From Nepenthes gracilis (taxonomy: Eukaryota > Streptophyta > Magnoliopsida > Caryophyllales > Nepenthaceae), in assembly GCA_033239525.1 (NCBI GenBank), contig BSYO01000013.1, forward strand, positions 4,426,501 to 4,490,500: a DNA stretch of 64,000 nt, in the 5' to 3' direction. A program made the translations under genes and the position numbers. This document shows, piece by piece, positions 1 to 13,800 of this stretch. The notes below the pieces were generated by a model. The model was not told where the DNA came from and did no database searches. It worked only from the letters and a program-made list of their open reading frames with translations. Numbering within the stretch: position 1 is the stretch's first letter; the number at the start of each line of letters is the position of its first letter.

Positions 1-1893
1 AAGGGCCCAACAAACTGGTCAATGCCGGGTTGACCGTTTGTGAGCGAGTTGGCCTCCTGGACGGTCAACGCCAACGTTGACCGTCCTTGGACCTCTCAGT
101 TCCTGGGCCCATTTTCTTACTGGGCCGTTAGAAACGTCGACTGGTATTAATGGGCTTCCGTTAACCTTTCTTTGGGTCAGCCCATTATTGGTGTACCCAT
201 CAAGAATATTTTTATATTTGAATTTTTATCCATATTCATAACATTATCTTTTAATAGTTATATTATTTTGTACGAGTGATTAAAATTGATATCGTTCCTT
301 TCTCTCTCTAGAAAAAAAGAAATAAATTATGATATGAGCGGTAATTATTGATATATTACCGATTCGGATATTTTTAAATAGAGCGAATACTTTATTTTAT
401 TAGTCCATTGTAGAACTAATAAAAATTGGATTGCCCGATCAATTTGGTCCAATAAACTCGAAATATTATAAGGTTTCGTTAAGATGTAAAAGTATTATGG
501 ACCGATATGATCATAGAATTGAATTCAATTAATTTTAAAATCAAGCAAGGTCAGAGGTAAAAAACATTTGATTTAACCTACCCATATTCGGATTCCTCTA
601 TGGGAGGGAGAAGGGGACTAGATTTCTCCCTGGGAGGGAGGACGACATTTCTGGGATAGAAATCCAAATCCTTGAGATGAAACTTCTGCGACGATTACAG
701 ATTTGTTAAACTGTCGAACATTTAAGAGAGCCTTCTATAGTAACTGATTTTATAGTATGATTCATTGAAGGGCTCTTCCTGTTTAGTCGATGTAAAACCT
801 TTGGTGTAAATCTTTATAGATCTGTTACATCCTAGAAGCTGTAACTTTTGGACTGCATTGCAACCCATCCTAAACTATATTTGTTGGGCTGGCATTGGTT
901 GGACCACGAGTTGTATGGAAACTCGTCTTTGCTGAGTAGTGTTTTTATGGACGTTGAGCTAGGCCAATCTAAATTTTATCGAACCCATCATTTATGATGT
1001 AGAGATATTGAGCCGGGGGGGTGGGCATTGCATCATTCAAAATGTCACACCATTAGAATGTGGAAGATCCATCATATCATTAGATAATAATTGAATAGTG
1101 AAAATTATCATTTTAATAGTGGTAAGTTTTTAATTTTTTATATTTAAATTTTATATTTAATAAATATTAACATAAAAAAATAATTTTAATTAGTTTATAT
1201 ATTAAAATTTTCACCGGTGGGAAGAGGCGGTGAAGGTGTGCCTTTGTCTGCACAATGGGGGATCCTGCTTCTCCCCATTTCCTACTTTTATTTGCTTCTC
1301 CCTTCTTAATTATTGGATTAAAATCCAATGGTTAAAATTTTAATATATTAAAAATATTATATATAATTAATTTTTATAATTTTTTTATTACAATATTAAT
1401 ATTTAGTAAATATTAAGTTAAATATTTTAAAAAATTTTAATAAAATTTATATTTATATATTTATATTTAATATTTTAAATATTCACTATTAAATTATAAA
1501 TAATTTAATAGTGAATATTAGAGAAGTAGGATCCCTGATCCCATACGAGTGACGCAGGGACGCAAACTTGGCAGGCGGCACGCCTGCGTTACGATTTTAC
1601 GTGGCGTGCGTTCCACAACGCGCTTCACTGTTCAAGCAAATTAACAAATGCTGGTCGGCTAAACGCCGTGTTCCCGTTCCTTCTCGTCAAGAAAGCGTGT
1701 TAATTTCAAGGTGGCCCCTTTCACGTCAAACGATCTCTTTATTCATCCCCCGAAATCCCCTCACTCTTCGGTTCGTAATCCTATCGAAAGCTATTTCATT
1801 GCAACTCGCTCACAAACATCAAATCTAGGGTTTCCGTCGATCTCGTTGGATCTAGCCCACTGCTATTTTCTCTCTATCATCAGAGTCTCCGCC
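1..1893 (+). promoter_or_regulatory. Upstream region and 5' leader of the RABD2 gene
   Basis: No coding region is supported here. The first 180 bases are GC-richer and resemble Tat-type LTR sequence. The segment from about 1070 to 1530 is very AT-rich, with many TAAATATT-like runs. The last 150 bases before the ATG at 1894 are pyrimidine-rich (CTCTCTATCATC and similar), typical of a plant 5' untranslated leader. I did not find a convincing TATA box at a suitable distance, which is common for housekeeping Rab genes. The promoter position is inferred only from the start codon. Confidence 0.4.
59..86. repeat. Perfect 12-bp inverted repeat with W-box-like core
   Basis: GGACGGTCAACG and its exact reverse complement are separated by CCAA. 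The arms contain GGTCAA/TTGACC, the core recognised by WRKY factors (W-box). Related GACGGTCAAC sequence appears in the Tat-like LTR near 5420, so this may be the edge of a retroelement LTR and not a RABD2 promoter site. It lies about 1.8 kb upstream of the RABD2 start codon. Confidence 0.55.
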
Positions 1894-4800
1894 ATGAATC
1901 CAGAATAGTATGTTCTCTCTCTCTCTCTCTCTGATTTGCTCTGTGTGTGTGTGGGAGCTCTCTTGCTCACGTCGGTACCTGATTTCAGATAAATTATGGC
2001 TATATCAAAATTCTGTTTCTCGGGCTAGGTTGTTGCTTGGGGAATTAAATTTAGTTGTTTTTTCTATTCAATTGTTCTTTAACTTTTTATGAAGTATATA
2101 TTTTTTTCTCTCATTTTGTCAGCATTGATGTCAACTTGTTGTTCTGGTGCAACGTATATACCACACGGGATTATTAATTAGAGCTGTTATTAAATATTAG
2201 ATTAAAATTTTTGTTTTATTTTCTGATTAGGGGTGCTAGCTTGCTGAATATCATGATTCTGAATGCATTAGTAGCATGAGTTTTTAATATCAGGGGTTGT
2301 GTTTGATTATGTGTTAGAAGGTTTTAACTACATCATGATGGGCTCAGGACAAGCCAATCTTCCTCAACCAAGTTGAGAACAAATCTCTAAGTGGAACTAA
2401 ATACTGAGCCTGTTGATTCAATATGTGAGGAGATGAAATAACAATTCATAAAATCACAATAACAACAATAATAACAAGCAAATCAAGATAATATTTTACA
2501 TAGAAACCCCTTTCAAATAGAATGGTAAAACCACGGGACTTAGAATCCGTATGAAATCTACTATTAATGTGAGACTGAGAATGGTTATATAAATCATAAA
2601 ACCTTTTTCGTTTTCACCACAATGTTGGTAAACCAAGTTGAATACAATTAAATTTGAAAAACTGGAAGAGAAATCACTTGGAAAGTGTCCAAAACTATAA
2701 GTGGAATAACATACCTAAGGATGATGAAAATTAGAACAATATTTGGAGATCAAATGGTTGTAGAAAATCTTTTTCTTCTTCTCTATATCTCTCTCAAGTT
2801 GGCAGTTGAAAAAAGTGTTTGAATCTGATATTGAACTCCCTAAAATTCGTGCAAAGCATTATGCTACAAGCATAGTGCAGGTGCTTGGTGTGCATGCATC
2901 AGATGCAAGCAGCATTAGCCCATGCACAAGCGCTAGTTGTGCGCACATCAAGTGTGGGGAATCACCAAGTGTCACTGGAATTGGCACATATGCGATTTTT
3001 AGGCTCATATTAGTGCCATCCTTTTTACCTCAGATACGCACATGCACCTGTTGTGCATGTGTCAGGCGTAACTCCCACTGCTTTCTAAAGAACTCATCTC
3101 GAGCATGCTTTGGGTGATTCTCCTGCGAAGCTCCATGCAGCCATTAACGAATCAAATAATGTGTATATACAATAGGCATGAGACTCACAAGAGAGTAACT
3201 CATGCTAATAAAGATCCCCTTGTGACCTTGTGGGGGTTGACACCATTCCAATCTGTCTCTCAGTATATCTCAAGCTTCCCACTTAGCATCACCTTCGTCA
3301 ACATGTCCGAATCATTGTTGTTCGTCTTGACTTTATCTAATGTCGTCTACTTTGAATTGAATACATTCATTATCCAACGATACTTCAGATCAACATGCTT
3401 CGATCGAGAATGAAATGATAAGTTTTTACAAAAGAAGAATTATGCTTTGACTATTGTGAAGCAACATATCGCTTTTGCTTGAAGTCGATCCAGTGGATGA
3501 ACTTCTTCATCTATAACATTTCATTATTTGCTTTGGTTATTGCAATTAACTCAGTTTAGATGGTACAAAGTGCAATACACTTTTGCAACCTCCATCTCCA
3601 AGGTGTCGCTCCTCTTGGGAACTTGATCAACTATTTCAAAGTAGACATCCTAGAGTTAATATCATCTGCATGTCAACGTCTCTAAGCCCAATCAAAACTA
3701 GCTTGTCGTTGCTAAAACATAAGCATATTCTAGAAGTGCCTTGGAGATATCTAAGGATCTATTTCACCATAGAACAATGTTCCTTCCTGGGATTGGAAAG
3801 GAAACAACTAATCGCACCCATTGTGTGTGTAATATTTGGTCTCGGACACACTATCACATACATCAATCCACCAACCGCCGAAGTGCAAGGAGCTTTACTC
3901 ATCTCAACCATCTTGTCTTTCGTAGAAGGACTTTGCTGTGCACAAAGCTTGAAGTGATTGGTGGGGAGAGTTTCAACCGGCTTGGACTTCTCCATGTTGA
4001 AGCGTTAAAGAATTTTATCGATGTAACTTTTTTATTTCATTTGTAGCTTTTTCTAATTCTGATCGCTAAAAAATTTTTCATGACAAGAATCGGCTTTATT
4101 GGGCCCAAGTGTTTCTTGGCAAAATACTTGTTCAATTGCTTCTTTAGCCTGCTAACCTAGGACCCATTATTCCCAACAATGTGCATGCCATCATTATAGA
4201 GCAAGGGACTTACAAAGTTTCTCTTTGAGAATCTTTGTACAAAAATGTAATTGTTCAAAGTTATCTTCCGGTAGTCTTGTTTCACTATGGCAGACTTGAA
4301 CTTCTTATACAATAGCCTCAAGCCTTGCTTGAGGCTATAGAGGCTCCTTTTCAATTAGCACACCCATGTGCTCCTTCCTCTTAACTTTGAATTTCTTTAG
4401 TTGCTCCATATAAATTTCTTCCTCCAAGTTACCATGAAGGAACTGTTGCGACCCTGGTATAACCATATAAAATAATGACATCAAACACTTGTACTAAATA
4501 TTGGAACATGACCCTACAACAAATACTACTAGACAATTCTAATATAATATACAAAGTTTCAGTATTGGTCAAGTTCTCTTCGTTTGGCCCTAAAGTCAAA
4601 ATATCCGCTTAATATTCATCATTCATGTGAGGAAAAATGTCATCCATGATCCATCCAACAATGTCATGGTCGAAAGCATAAAAACAGTTTGAAAACGGGT
4701 TTTAGTAGTCCAAACATGCTAATGTAAATAATTATGCATTTTTGAATATTCATCTCAAATATTTTCAATTCCAATCAACACATTTAAATAATAATAACTA

Positions 4801-7800
4801 ATCATTAGAATTCTTCTCCGACTCAAAACTTTCTAAGAGATCCATGCCAACAAATCTGTAAGGTTATGAAAGTTTGATAAGAGTGAGTATAATGCTTAGT
4901 AAAAACATGTATATATAGGTGAGGATATACATGGATAAAATATGAGGAAGGACAATAATAAACAAATGCGAAAATACCAAAACAATGACTCATTGATAAT
5001 AAAACATATGAAAAAAAAAGTTAAGGATCAGTGATAATCTAATCAACAATAGTTGAATATTGCAGATCTAGCTACATAATTTCTCCATAGCCTAGGTCGT
5101 ACTTTATTGTTCAAGACCCATGGGTAGACCGACGATATATTATTTCTTATAGATGGGATCTCATGTCACTTTTTGAACCCATGAATGTTAGGTAGTGATC
5201 TTCATTTACAAATAATATATTAAGATACGTTTAAATATATTTTATCAATTCTATACAATAGTTCTTAGTCAACATAAGAATTCTACAACAAATAACAAAT
5301 ATACACGTATCTTTTAACTTTAAAAAATAAATAATCTTTATAGCTTCTGATGGGGATGCTAGTAGCAAGTTGGCTCACAAAGGAGGAAACGGCCCAAATC
5401 TAGTAGCGGCTTGTTTTTCCATGGGACGGTCAACCGCTGTTGTTGAGTAGCGGAGTAGCAAATGGGCCGGTAGTGGCCTAAGATCAACGACGGCCCATCT
5501 GAGCCAAGGACGGCCAACGCTATTGTTGACTGAAGAAGTGGCAAGTAAACCGACAGTGGCCCAAGACGAACGCGGCCTATGCTTAAATCGGCCCATGCGT
5601 CTCTTTCCAGGCTATAACGGCCGTCTGCTCTTATTTCCTGCATCTTTAAAGAAGGCAATCTCCCTATAACCGGTCAACTCTCAGAAATCGAGCACATCTC
5701 GGGAGAAATACGCCAATATCTATATGCAATCTGTAAGGAAATCCTAATGGCTACTATTCACAGAAAGAAGGAGATCTGCGTCCTTGATCGTTCCAGCTAG
5801 AGATGGCGGTCACACCTACGTAGGAAAGGCAACGATCCCCCTACAGAAGGCGAGTATCCAGCCTCGCTGCGTAAGGAAGGCAGCCCAGGGCCATCGCTAT
5901 AAAAGGCCATGAAAACTCACTCCAGAGACACGCTTTCTCTTGCCTACTAAATGCCTTCAAGCAAACTCAATCTCTCAGAAACTTTCTAAACTCTCGAGCA
6001 TCCCAATGCTCTTTCTCTCTCTCTTTGTTACTAACTTTCTAAGAGTTCAGTATTTAGAGAAACTGCTTTCCACGAACATTCAAAGTCACTCTCTCTACAA
6101 GTACACTCCCCACCTACATTCATAAACGCATTCCTAGCATTCATTTTTGTATTCTCTGCATTCACCTTTTATTCTCAGAATGTTGCTTACTGATTTGAAC
6201 GTCAGAGTGTTTTCGGTGGGATCAAATCCCGCCATTACCTGATCTATTGTTTGAAATTGTGGTGTGCATGATCCGAAGCTCAGAGGACGGAGATTGGAAT
6301 CCGACGGATAGCTTGACTTGAATCTGTTCGAAATTTGGATTCAGGACGTTTCAGATTCAAAGTAGAGTATTCCGTTAATTACTTGTATAAAATGACGCGT
6401 AAGAACAAATGTCCAAGGATTTTAAGATTTCTTGACAAATTTCATAAATATATGCAAAAGTCTTTAAATCTCATTAATGAAAGCAAAATTAACATGCATG
6501 CCAAAAATAAGTCAAAATAAACATATGAGAAATCACATGCATGTAAATATGGAAGAAATAACTGAAAAATTTCAATAATAAATAAAAAAATGAGTTTAGA
6601 TGCACCTACCTTAAGTTGAGTATTATCTAGATCTAACCCAAAGTTGCTTGAAAACCACATTCCTGTACTTTCTCTCTCTTCCTTTCTTCTTTCTCTATCT
6701 CTCTTTTCTCTTGAACTCTCAATATATATGCCCAAACACATGAAAAATCTTTTTATATAGATAGACTAGCATATGAGTGTCGGTTATGCACCATGGGCAC
6801 AAATAGTATACACAACTGAGCATCCCTCAGACCATGCATGATCGCCACCAATACTGCCTAGTTTTGCACTAGCGTGCCTCCACTAGTTCAAGAGCTCTCT
6901 GCTTTGTTATTTATGCACGGGTGTGCCTCCACCACACACAAGTGTTGTACGTTCTTCTAGTCACATCTGAGTGCTACACACACATGGGTCATGCCGGTCC
7001 TCTTTCTTTAGACACTTGATTTTTCATCCAAACATGTAGTTATTCTAAAAAATTCACATAATACAATTAAAATTTGATGTTATAATGCATATATTGGTAA
7101 TCGAGTATTATAGAAATGCCGTTTGCACATCAAGTTATCCTATCTCAAGATCAAAATTGGCCGCCAAACAGAGGACATTCTAATGGAGGACATTTTCACA
7201 ACGAGATAGAAGATATCTTCAAAATCAATGCCCTTCCGTTGATTAAATCCCTTAACAACTAGCATTGTCTTGTACCTCGATTGTGAATTGCTCTCTTCAC
7301 ATTTCAAGTGATACACATACTTATTCATAATTTTCCATTTGCCTTTAGGCAACTTCACCACCTCGAACATGTGATTCTTATACGAAGATGTCATCTCATT
7401 CAATATAGCATTCATCCACTCATTCTTATGCTCGTTCTCCGTAGCTTCGTGAAAACATTCTGGTTCTCCACTATTGGTAAGTAACTCATACTCTTCAACC
7501 AACAACCAAGTGGAGGGACGTCTATCTCTCGCGAATTGTCGGAGTGAAATGGCCAGTGTAGGCTTGGAGACATCATCGTGAGTGTCGTTATTAGCATTAA
7601 CATGCCAGTCATCTACTTCCTCATGGTAGGAACATCATCACCGCAGCCATCCTCAACATGAATGGATGATGGATTCATTTGCTCGGGTCAATGTCACAAG
7701 GGCGGTTGTTGTCATAAGGAATTGCCTTCTTGGCCTAGCCAATATATTTTGTGGTTGCATCATCTATAAACACAACATCTCTTAATCTCACAAGTTTTTT

Positions 7801-10800
7801 CTATACCAGATTATATAGCAGGTAGTCAAATTCATCCTCCCTATAACCAAGGAAGGTGCACTCCCACGTCTTCATGTTAAGCTTCATTCTCTTGTCCTTT
7901 GGGATATGAATGTACGTTTTGCAATCGAATGACCTCAAATAGTCGTAGGTGACCTCCTTCTTAAACCACACATTGTTAGGAACTTCCGTTTTCAATGGAA
8001 CACTTGGTGAAAGATTGATGAGTCATGACATTCAAAAATTCCCTAAAAGGTACTAGGTAGCTTTGCCTTTGATAATACACATTGGACTCTCTCAATCAAT
8101 GTACTATTCATCCTTTTGGCCATTTTATTTAATTGAGGCATCTTTGGTGGAGTTTTTGGTGTTAGATACCGTGAGAACAACAACATGTGTCGAGTGGCCC
8201 AAGGTACTCACCACCGTTCTTGTTGCAAATGTACTTCAATTTTTTTCTCATTTGTCTCTCAATTAGGGCATGAAATTGCTTTAAGACTTCAAGAGCTTAA
8301 TCCTTTTATTATCTTCTATTATAAAGGGATATACCTATAATTTCTTAGAACAATCATCAACAAATATAATAAAACAAAGGGCACTGCTAATTGCCTTTAC
8401 GTTGGGCGAACCACATATATCTGTTTGTATAAGCTCTAGTAGGTTCAACTTCGTTGATTAGCTCCCGTGAAAGGAGACTCTCGTTTACTTGTTGACTATA
8501 CAATAATGGCAAGTATTCAATTTAGCCTCTTTCACTCTCAATAGAAGGCTATTTTTTTAGGACAATTTAGCCATTTTTCGCTCACGTGACTTAGATGCTT
8601 GTGTCAACTATGTGGAGTCACCCTCGTTAGCTATGTTCACATCATGTAGCCCTTATCATCAAGCATTCTGGCTGAGGCTAGATTGAGTTGAATGTCCGGG
8701 ACGTTTCCATCCCTTAAAGTTAAAAATCTAGTACCCATACCGATGGTCAAACATAAGTCACCGTATCTCATGATCCTCGATTGGCTGTTGTTACCCATCT
8801 TTAATACCTTCAAGCCCACCAGTCGTATTAGATGTGAAGAATTCTCTCATCAATGTTACATGAAGTGATACAGCACTATCAATCACCCAACTGATCTCGT
8901 GGTTGGCAATGCTGATTATTTCTTCTTCACACATAACAGGAAGATTGGATTTAGTAAGAATGGAGGCCCTCTCGTCATCATGAGTCTTCTCTCCTTCCTC
9001 TTGTCGCCTTTCCTTTACTTCCATTTGTAGTAATGCTTCTCACTGTGGGCCTTCTTGTCATAATGATGGCGCTTGAGATTTTGATACCTTGATTTTGACT
9101 TGCTTTGACTCTTCTTGCTTGACTTGGGGTTCTTCCCCTTTATTCTTTCTTGTGACTGAGACCAAAGCTTTGAGTTGTGAGGATGAACATCGTTGTGATT
9201 TTCTCCTTATTTCTTAATTAAGAACTGTGCCTTTTGCAACCTCTAAGGCCACAGCATTGCTCAAAGCAGAATTGGTAATGACAATTCCAATGACCTCCTG
9301 ATAATTTGCTTAAGTGATTAACCACCACAAGTCGAGTAATTCATCATCAACTTTAATATCCACTCTGGACAATTGATTATTCCTACCTTAGTACTTATTG
9401 AGATGGTCGGCAATGCAATTCCCTTGTAATACTTTGATTGCATGAATTTCATCAAATGATATAATTTGTTGTTATTGATCTTTTACGCATGAAGGACTTT
9501 GAGTTTGTCCCACAATGTTCTTGCATGCTTCTCGTGATGAATATGATTGTAGACATTATCATTCATGAATTGTTGGATATATTCACAAACTAGCTCATGT
9601 TAAAAAGCTTACTCCTTGTATTTCGACTCCGACTTTTGAGTAGCAAATACTGGGAGATGCATTGCTTTAACGAGTAGAAGATCTTTCATCAAAATAATTT
9701 AAACAAATTATTTTGCTATTGTCCTCCGCCAATTCAACCAACAAACAAGCACAAATAACTTGAGTGTCTTATACCAATTGTTGGGCCCGAGACAAGCCAA
9801 GCTTCCTCAACTAACACTAGAACAAATCTCTAATGGATCGAAATAATGAGCCTATTGATTGAATAACAATAATAATAATGAGCAAATAAATACGTATAAA
9901 TTTTTATGTGGAAACCCTTTATAAATGGAGTAATAAAACTAATGAACCTTAAATTTGTATAAAATCTACTATGAATGTTAGAATATTTACACAAACCCCA
10001 ACAACTTTTTTGGCTTGAATTCATATAAAATCTACTGTGAATGTGAGAATGGTTACACAAATCCCAACAACTTTTTCGGTTTCACCGCAATATTGATAAA
10101 CCAAAGCAAATATAATAAAGATGAAAAATTAGAAGAGAAACAATTAGTAAAATGTCTAAAACTATAAATAGAACAATGTACCCAATGATAGTGAAAGTCA
10201 GAACAAGATTTGGAGCCCAAATGGTTAGTAAAAATATTCTTCTTCTCTCGCTTTCTCTCTTGAGTTGGCGGTTGAAAGAAGTGTTTGAATCTCACGATAA
10301 ATGCCTTGAAAATCACTTAGAGCATTTACACGTCAAATTGGCATGCAAGCATCAGGCGCGAGTAGAGTAGCATCAGCCCAAGGCATGAGCACTAGTTGTA
10401 TGCGCATCATGTGTGAGGAGTCATTAAGAGTCATAGGAATCCGTGCATGTGTATCTTTTAAGCGCACACCAAGCGTGTTTTTACCGCCTCAAATACAGAT
10501 ATGTGTTTGTCGTGCGTGGATTAGCACAGCTTCTACTGCTTGTTGATGAACTCCTTTGCTCAAGTGTGCTTAGGGCGATGTTTCATCCAAGCTCCGTGCA
10601 GCAAAATCTTGATATAATGTGAAAAAGCAAACAATAAATCCAAGGCAATAAAAAAATACGTATTTATTTTTCTGATTTCTTGGATTAAACAAAAGGATTT
10701 GCAAATAAATGTGCTGCCAATGAATGAAATAATCCTTATGTGTTATAGGGATGAGACTCACAAGAGAATGATTTATCCCAACACATTAGTGGATTTTGCC

Positions 10801-13800
10801 AGACTAGTCTATGCTCGATTGGATATCACAAGATGAGGAGTATAATTGAGCACAAGTTCAATTCTAGGCAAAATAAAGAACTGGTCCAAGAGCTCAAGAA
10901 ATATCGAAAACTAGGGATTTAATTACCAAAAAATGGAGAGATTGATGGTGATATCTTGTATAGATTTGGTAAAATGGGGCAAATGGTTGAAGAGTACTAT
11001 GTGATTGTAAAGTACTTTTGATACTGAAGGAAAATTATGGGACTAATATTAGACCATGTGTGCATTCTGGATTGAAATGTTGAACAATTAAGAAACAATG
11101 TATAGGAGATAAGGATGCCAAGATGGGTAGTAGTGTAGCCCTGACAGACCAAAATAAGAATTGAACACATCTCTAGAAAGTTAGTAGCAGCACTTGCAGA
11201 AGAAACAATGAGAAAAAGGTGTTTAAGATGGTATGAAAACCAAGTGTAAGCCAAATTGCTAAATGGTTGTCTAATGTATGAGGCTCCCATATTGTGGGAT
11301 TTGGAGAAAGTCTGATGGTGTCCTTACATTGCAAAGAAGTTAATTCTATGGTTTGAACCCTCACTCCAAGTCACAACACCATTGAGCACTACATCAAGTA
11401 TCATTCCCAAACAGTGGGTCTGTATATGACCCTCCTATCTTGTCGTTCCTGGGAGGATTTATAGGCAGTGGAGTCCTTATATTACAAAGAGGTCGTTTCT
11501 AGGTTTGGACTTGTAACTTGCAGGTCATTATGGAGTAATTTTATTGTTGCCTTCATGCTCACCCTCTGGTAAGCCAAATTGGTGTTTGAGAAATAGATTG
11601 ATTTGGTTAAGGCTACAGGTGATAAGAAAAGATATAAGTTCCAAAAACTAGCAAGATATTACTAAGGGATTTAAACTCAAAAGTTGAATGTATTTTCATA
11701 GAGGCTATCCTAAATCGGGTTGATTGACAGGAGAACATTCATATGGTTGACACCTTGTTATGGGAGTCTTAAGTTTTGTTCTTATCATTGTTGTTTTCTT
11801 TATGCTTGAATGATATCTCCTCGGACTTCTTGTATTCTTTATGCTCAGTTGAGTACCTTTCACCAGAGGTTGCTTGCTTTTAACATTTTAATCAGACATT
11901 AGTTTGCTTTATTTCACTTATTAATTGCTTTTGTTGGTGTACATCATTTTCAGCCTTGTAATTAACTGAGAGTATTGTTGACTAACGGGTTGGTAGAGAA
12001 TGAATGAAAATGGGCTGATGAACACAAATGAAGATGGGCTTTCCCTGTGATTTTCCTAGTCTTGTCTATAGCTTCTTTTTTGTTACATTATTATAAATAG
12101 TGTATACATGGATCGGTGGCGAATGATGAAAAGGATTGATTTGGCATGTCAATAGTTTTGAACAGTTAGCTATTTGAATTGGGGTAATCTCATAGATTTG
12201 AACATTGTTGTGCAGTGATTACCTTTTTAAGCTTTTGTTGATTGGAGATTCAGGTGTTGGCAAATCATGCCTTCTCTTGAGATTCGCGGTAAATTTATAC
12301 ATCCTTGTTTTCTATTTTAGCTTGTGAATTACTATGCCTGTTCACTATGCAGTTTAATGGCCTAGGTATCTGGTTTTTCCCCGTTCAACTATGTTACTGA
12401 CTTAGAGAGTTGAACTTTTGTTTAGGATGACTCTTATGTGGAGAGCTATATCAGTACAATTGGGGTTGATTTTGTGAGTGTTGTCCTTTTTCAAATATAT
12501 ACAAGTTTTGCTTCCTTTCTCTTATCAATATTTTGTTTTCCATTTTCCTATTTCTTTTTATCTCTTGCTTTCCTAAACCTTTTTGTTTCTATTGTAGAAA
12601 ATCCGCACTGTAGAACAGGATGGGAAAACCATTAAGCTTCAAATTGTAAGTATCCATCCATCAATTAGTTATGGAATTTTGTTGCATCTCGATCCCGGAT
12701 CATCCAAGTTCTGCCTGTTACTTTACAGTGGGATACAGCTGGACAAGAACGTTTCCGGACTATTACAAGTAGCTACTACCGTGGTGCCCATGGAATTATT
12801 GTAAGTAGAAATGCTGCCCAAGTCCTATCGCCTCTTCTAAAAAGAATAGAACAACCAATAGGTCAAATTAAGGGGAAGTCTGTTTCCTGTTCGTTTGGCC
12901 ATGGGTAAATTACCGAACTACTGTCTGTTGGTGTCAATATTCATCGTGATCTTCTTTGCTAGATTGTATATGATGTCACAGACCAACAGAGCTTTGACAA
13001 TGTCAAACAATGGTTGAATGAGATTGATCGCTATGCAAGTGACAACGTTGTGAAACTTTTGGTTGGAAACAAATGTGACTTGACTGCAAACAAAGTGGTT
13101 TCATATGAAACTGCAAAGGTATAATTACAATCTAACTTGCCATTCTTGTTATTTGTTGTAGGTATTAAAAAAAAAAAAAAGAGGTTTCCAAATGAAAGTA
13201 AGCATTAAATTTTTGTCTAGCACCGGCATTTCAGCTGCAAGTGATATGTATTCTTGTTGTTTCTGAAGGCATTTGCTGATGAGATTGGAATTCCGTTTTT
13301 GGAAACTAGTGCTAAGAATGCAACCAATGTACAAGAAGCATTCATGACAATGGCAGCTGAAATCAAGAAAAGGTTGGATTTGTTTCTCTATTATCCTTTA
13401 TTTACCTGAAAAATAAAATGAATTATCTATCAGGCACTTTTATCTGGTAAAACAAGCTTATATGGGTTGCATTGCTTGTCATTTGCTGTTGTACATATTA
13501 TTATGTCCAGTTTAGGGGAGTTTAGGAAAGCTTTTAGAAGGTAGTTATGAAATAAAGAGGGAAAATTGGCACGCCTTTCTATCAAGCTAGTTTACATATA
13601 TTACCCTTTGGGAGAATTTCTGAATGGCACCAGGTTTAACAACCGGTGGAGTTGGCAGTCATGGTGAACCAGTTACATACGTAAAATTCACATTTTCCTG
13701 AGATGGTTCTCTCGTTTTCCACTTCCCATTTATGTTGTCAAACAAGAATAGGAAGGTTGACTTTACTATATCTTTGGCCTAGGAATAGTACCTAGGGACA

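Larger units (their letters stand above)
2336..10783 (-). mobile_element. Decayed Copia LTR retrotransposon inside RABD2 intron 1
   Basis: Two LTRs in direct orientation bound an internal region with minus-strand gag, protease, integrase, reverse transcriptase and RNase H remnants in the Copia order. The right LTR has TGTTGGG...CCCAACA termini. Next to it inward, the minus strand reads TTGGTATAAGACACTC, a degraded initiator-Met-tRNA primer site (family form TGGTATCAGAGC). The flanking pentamers CATCA (2331-2335) and CATTA (10784-10788) look like a decayed target duplication. LTR divergence and many stops indicate an old insertion. Its transcription would be antisense to RABD2. Confidence 0.9.
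1908..12215 (+). other. Giant first intron of RABD2, filled by nested retroelements
   Basis: The donor GTATGT at 1908 follows GAATA, and the acceptor TGCAG ends at 12215. The intron phase completes Tyr5 of the Rab protein. A CT-rich microsatellite lies just inside the donor (about 1914-1932). Most of the length is a Copia element (2336-10783). The flanks 1922-2335 and 10784-12215 hold no recognisable gene. The other introns of this gene are 82 to 840 bp, so this intron's size comes from insertion. Confidence 0.9.
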
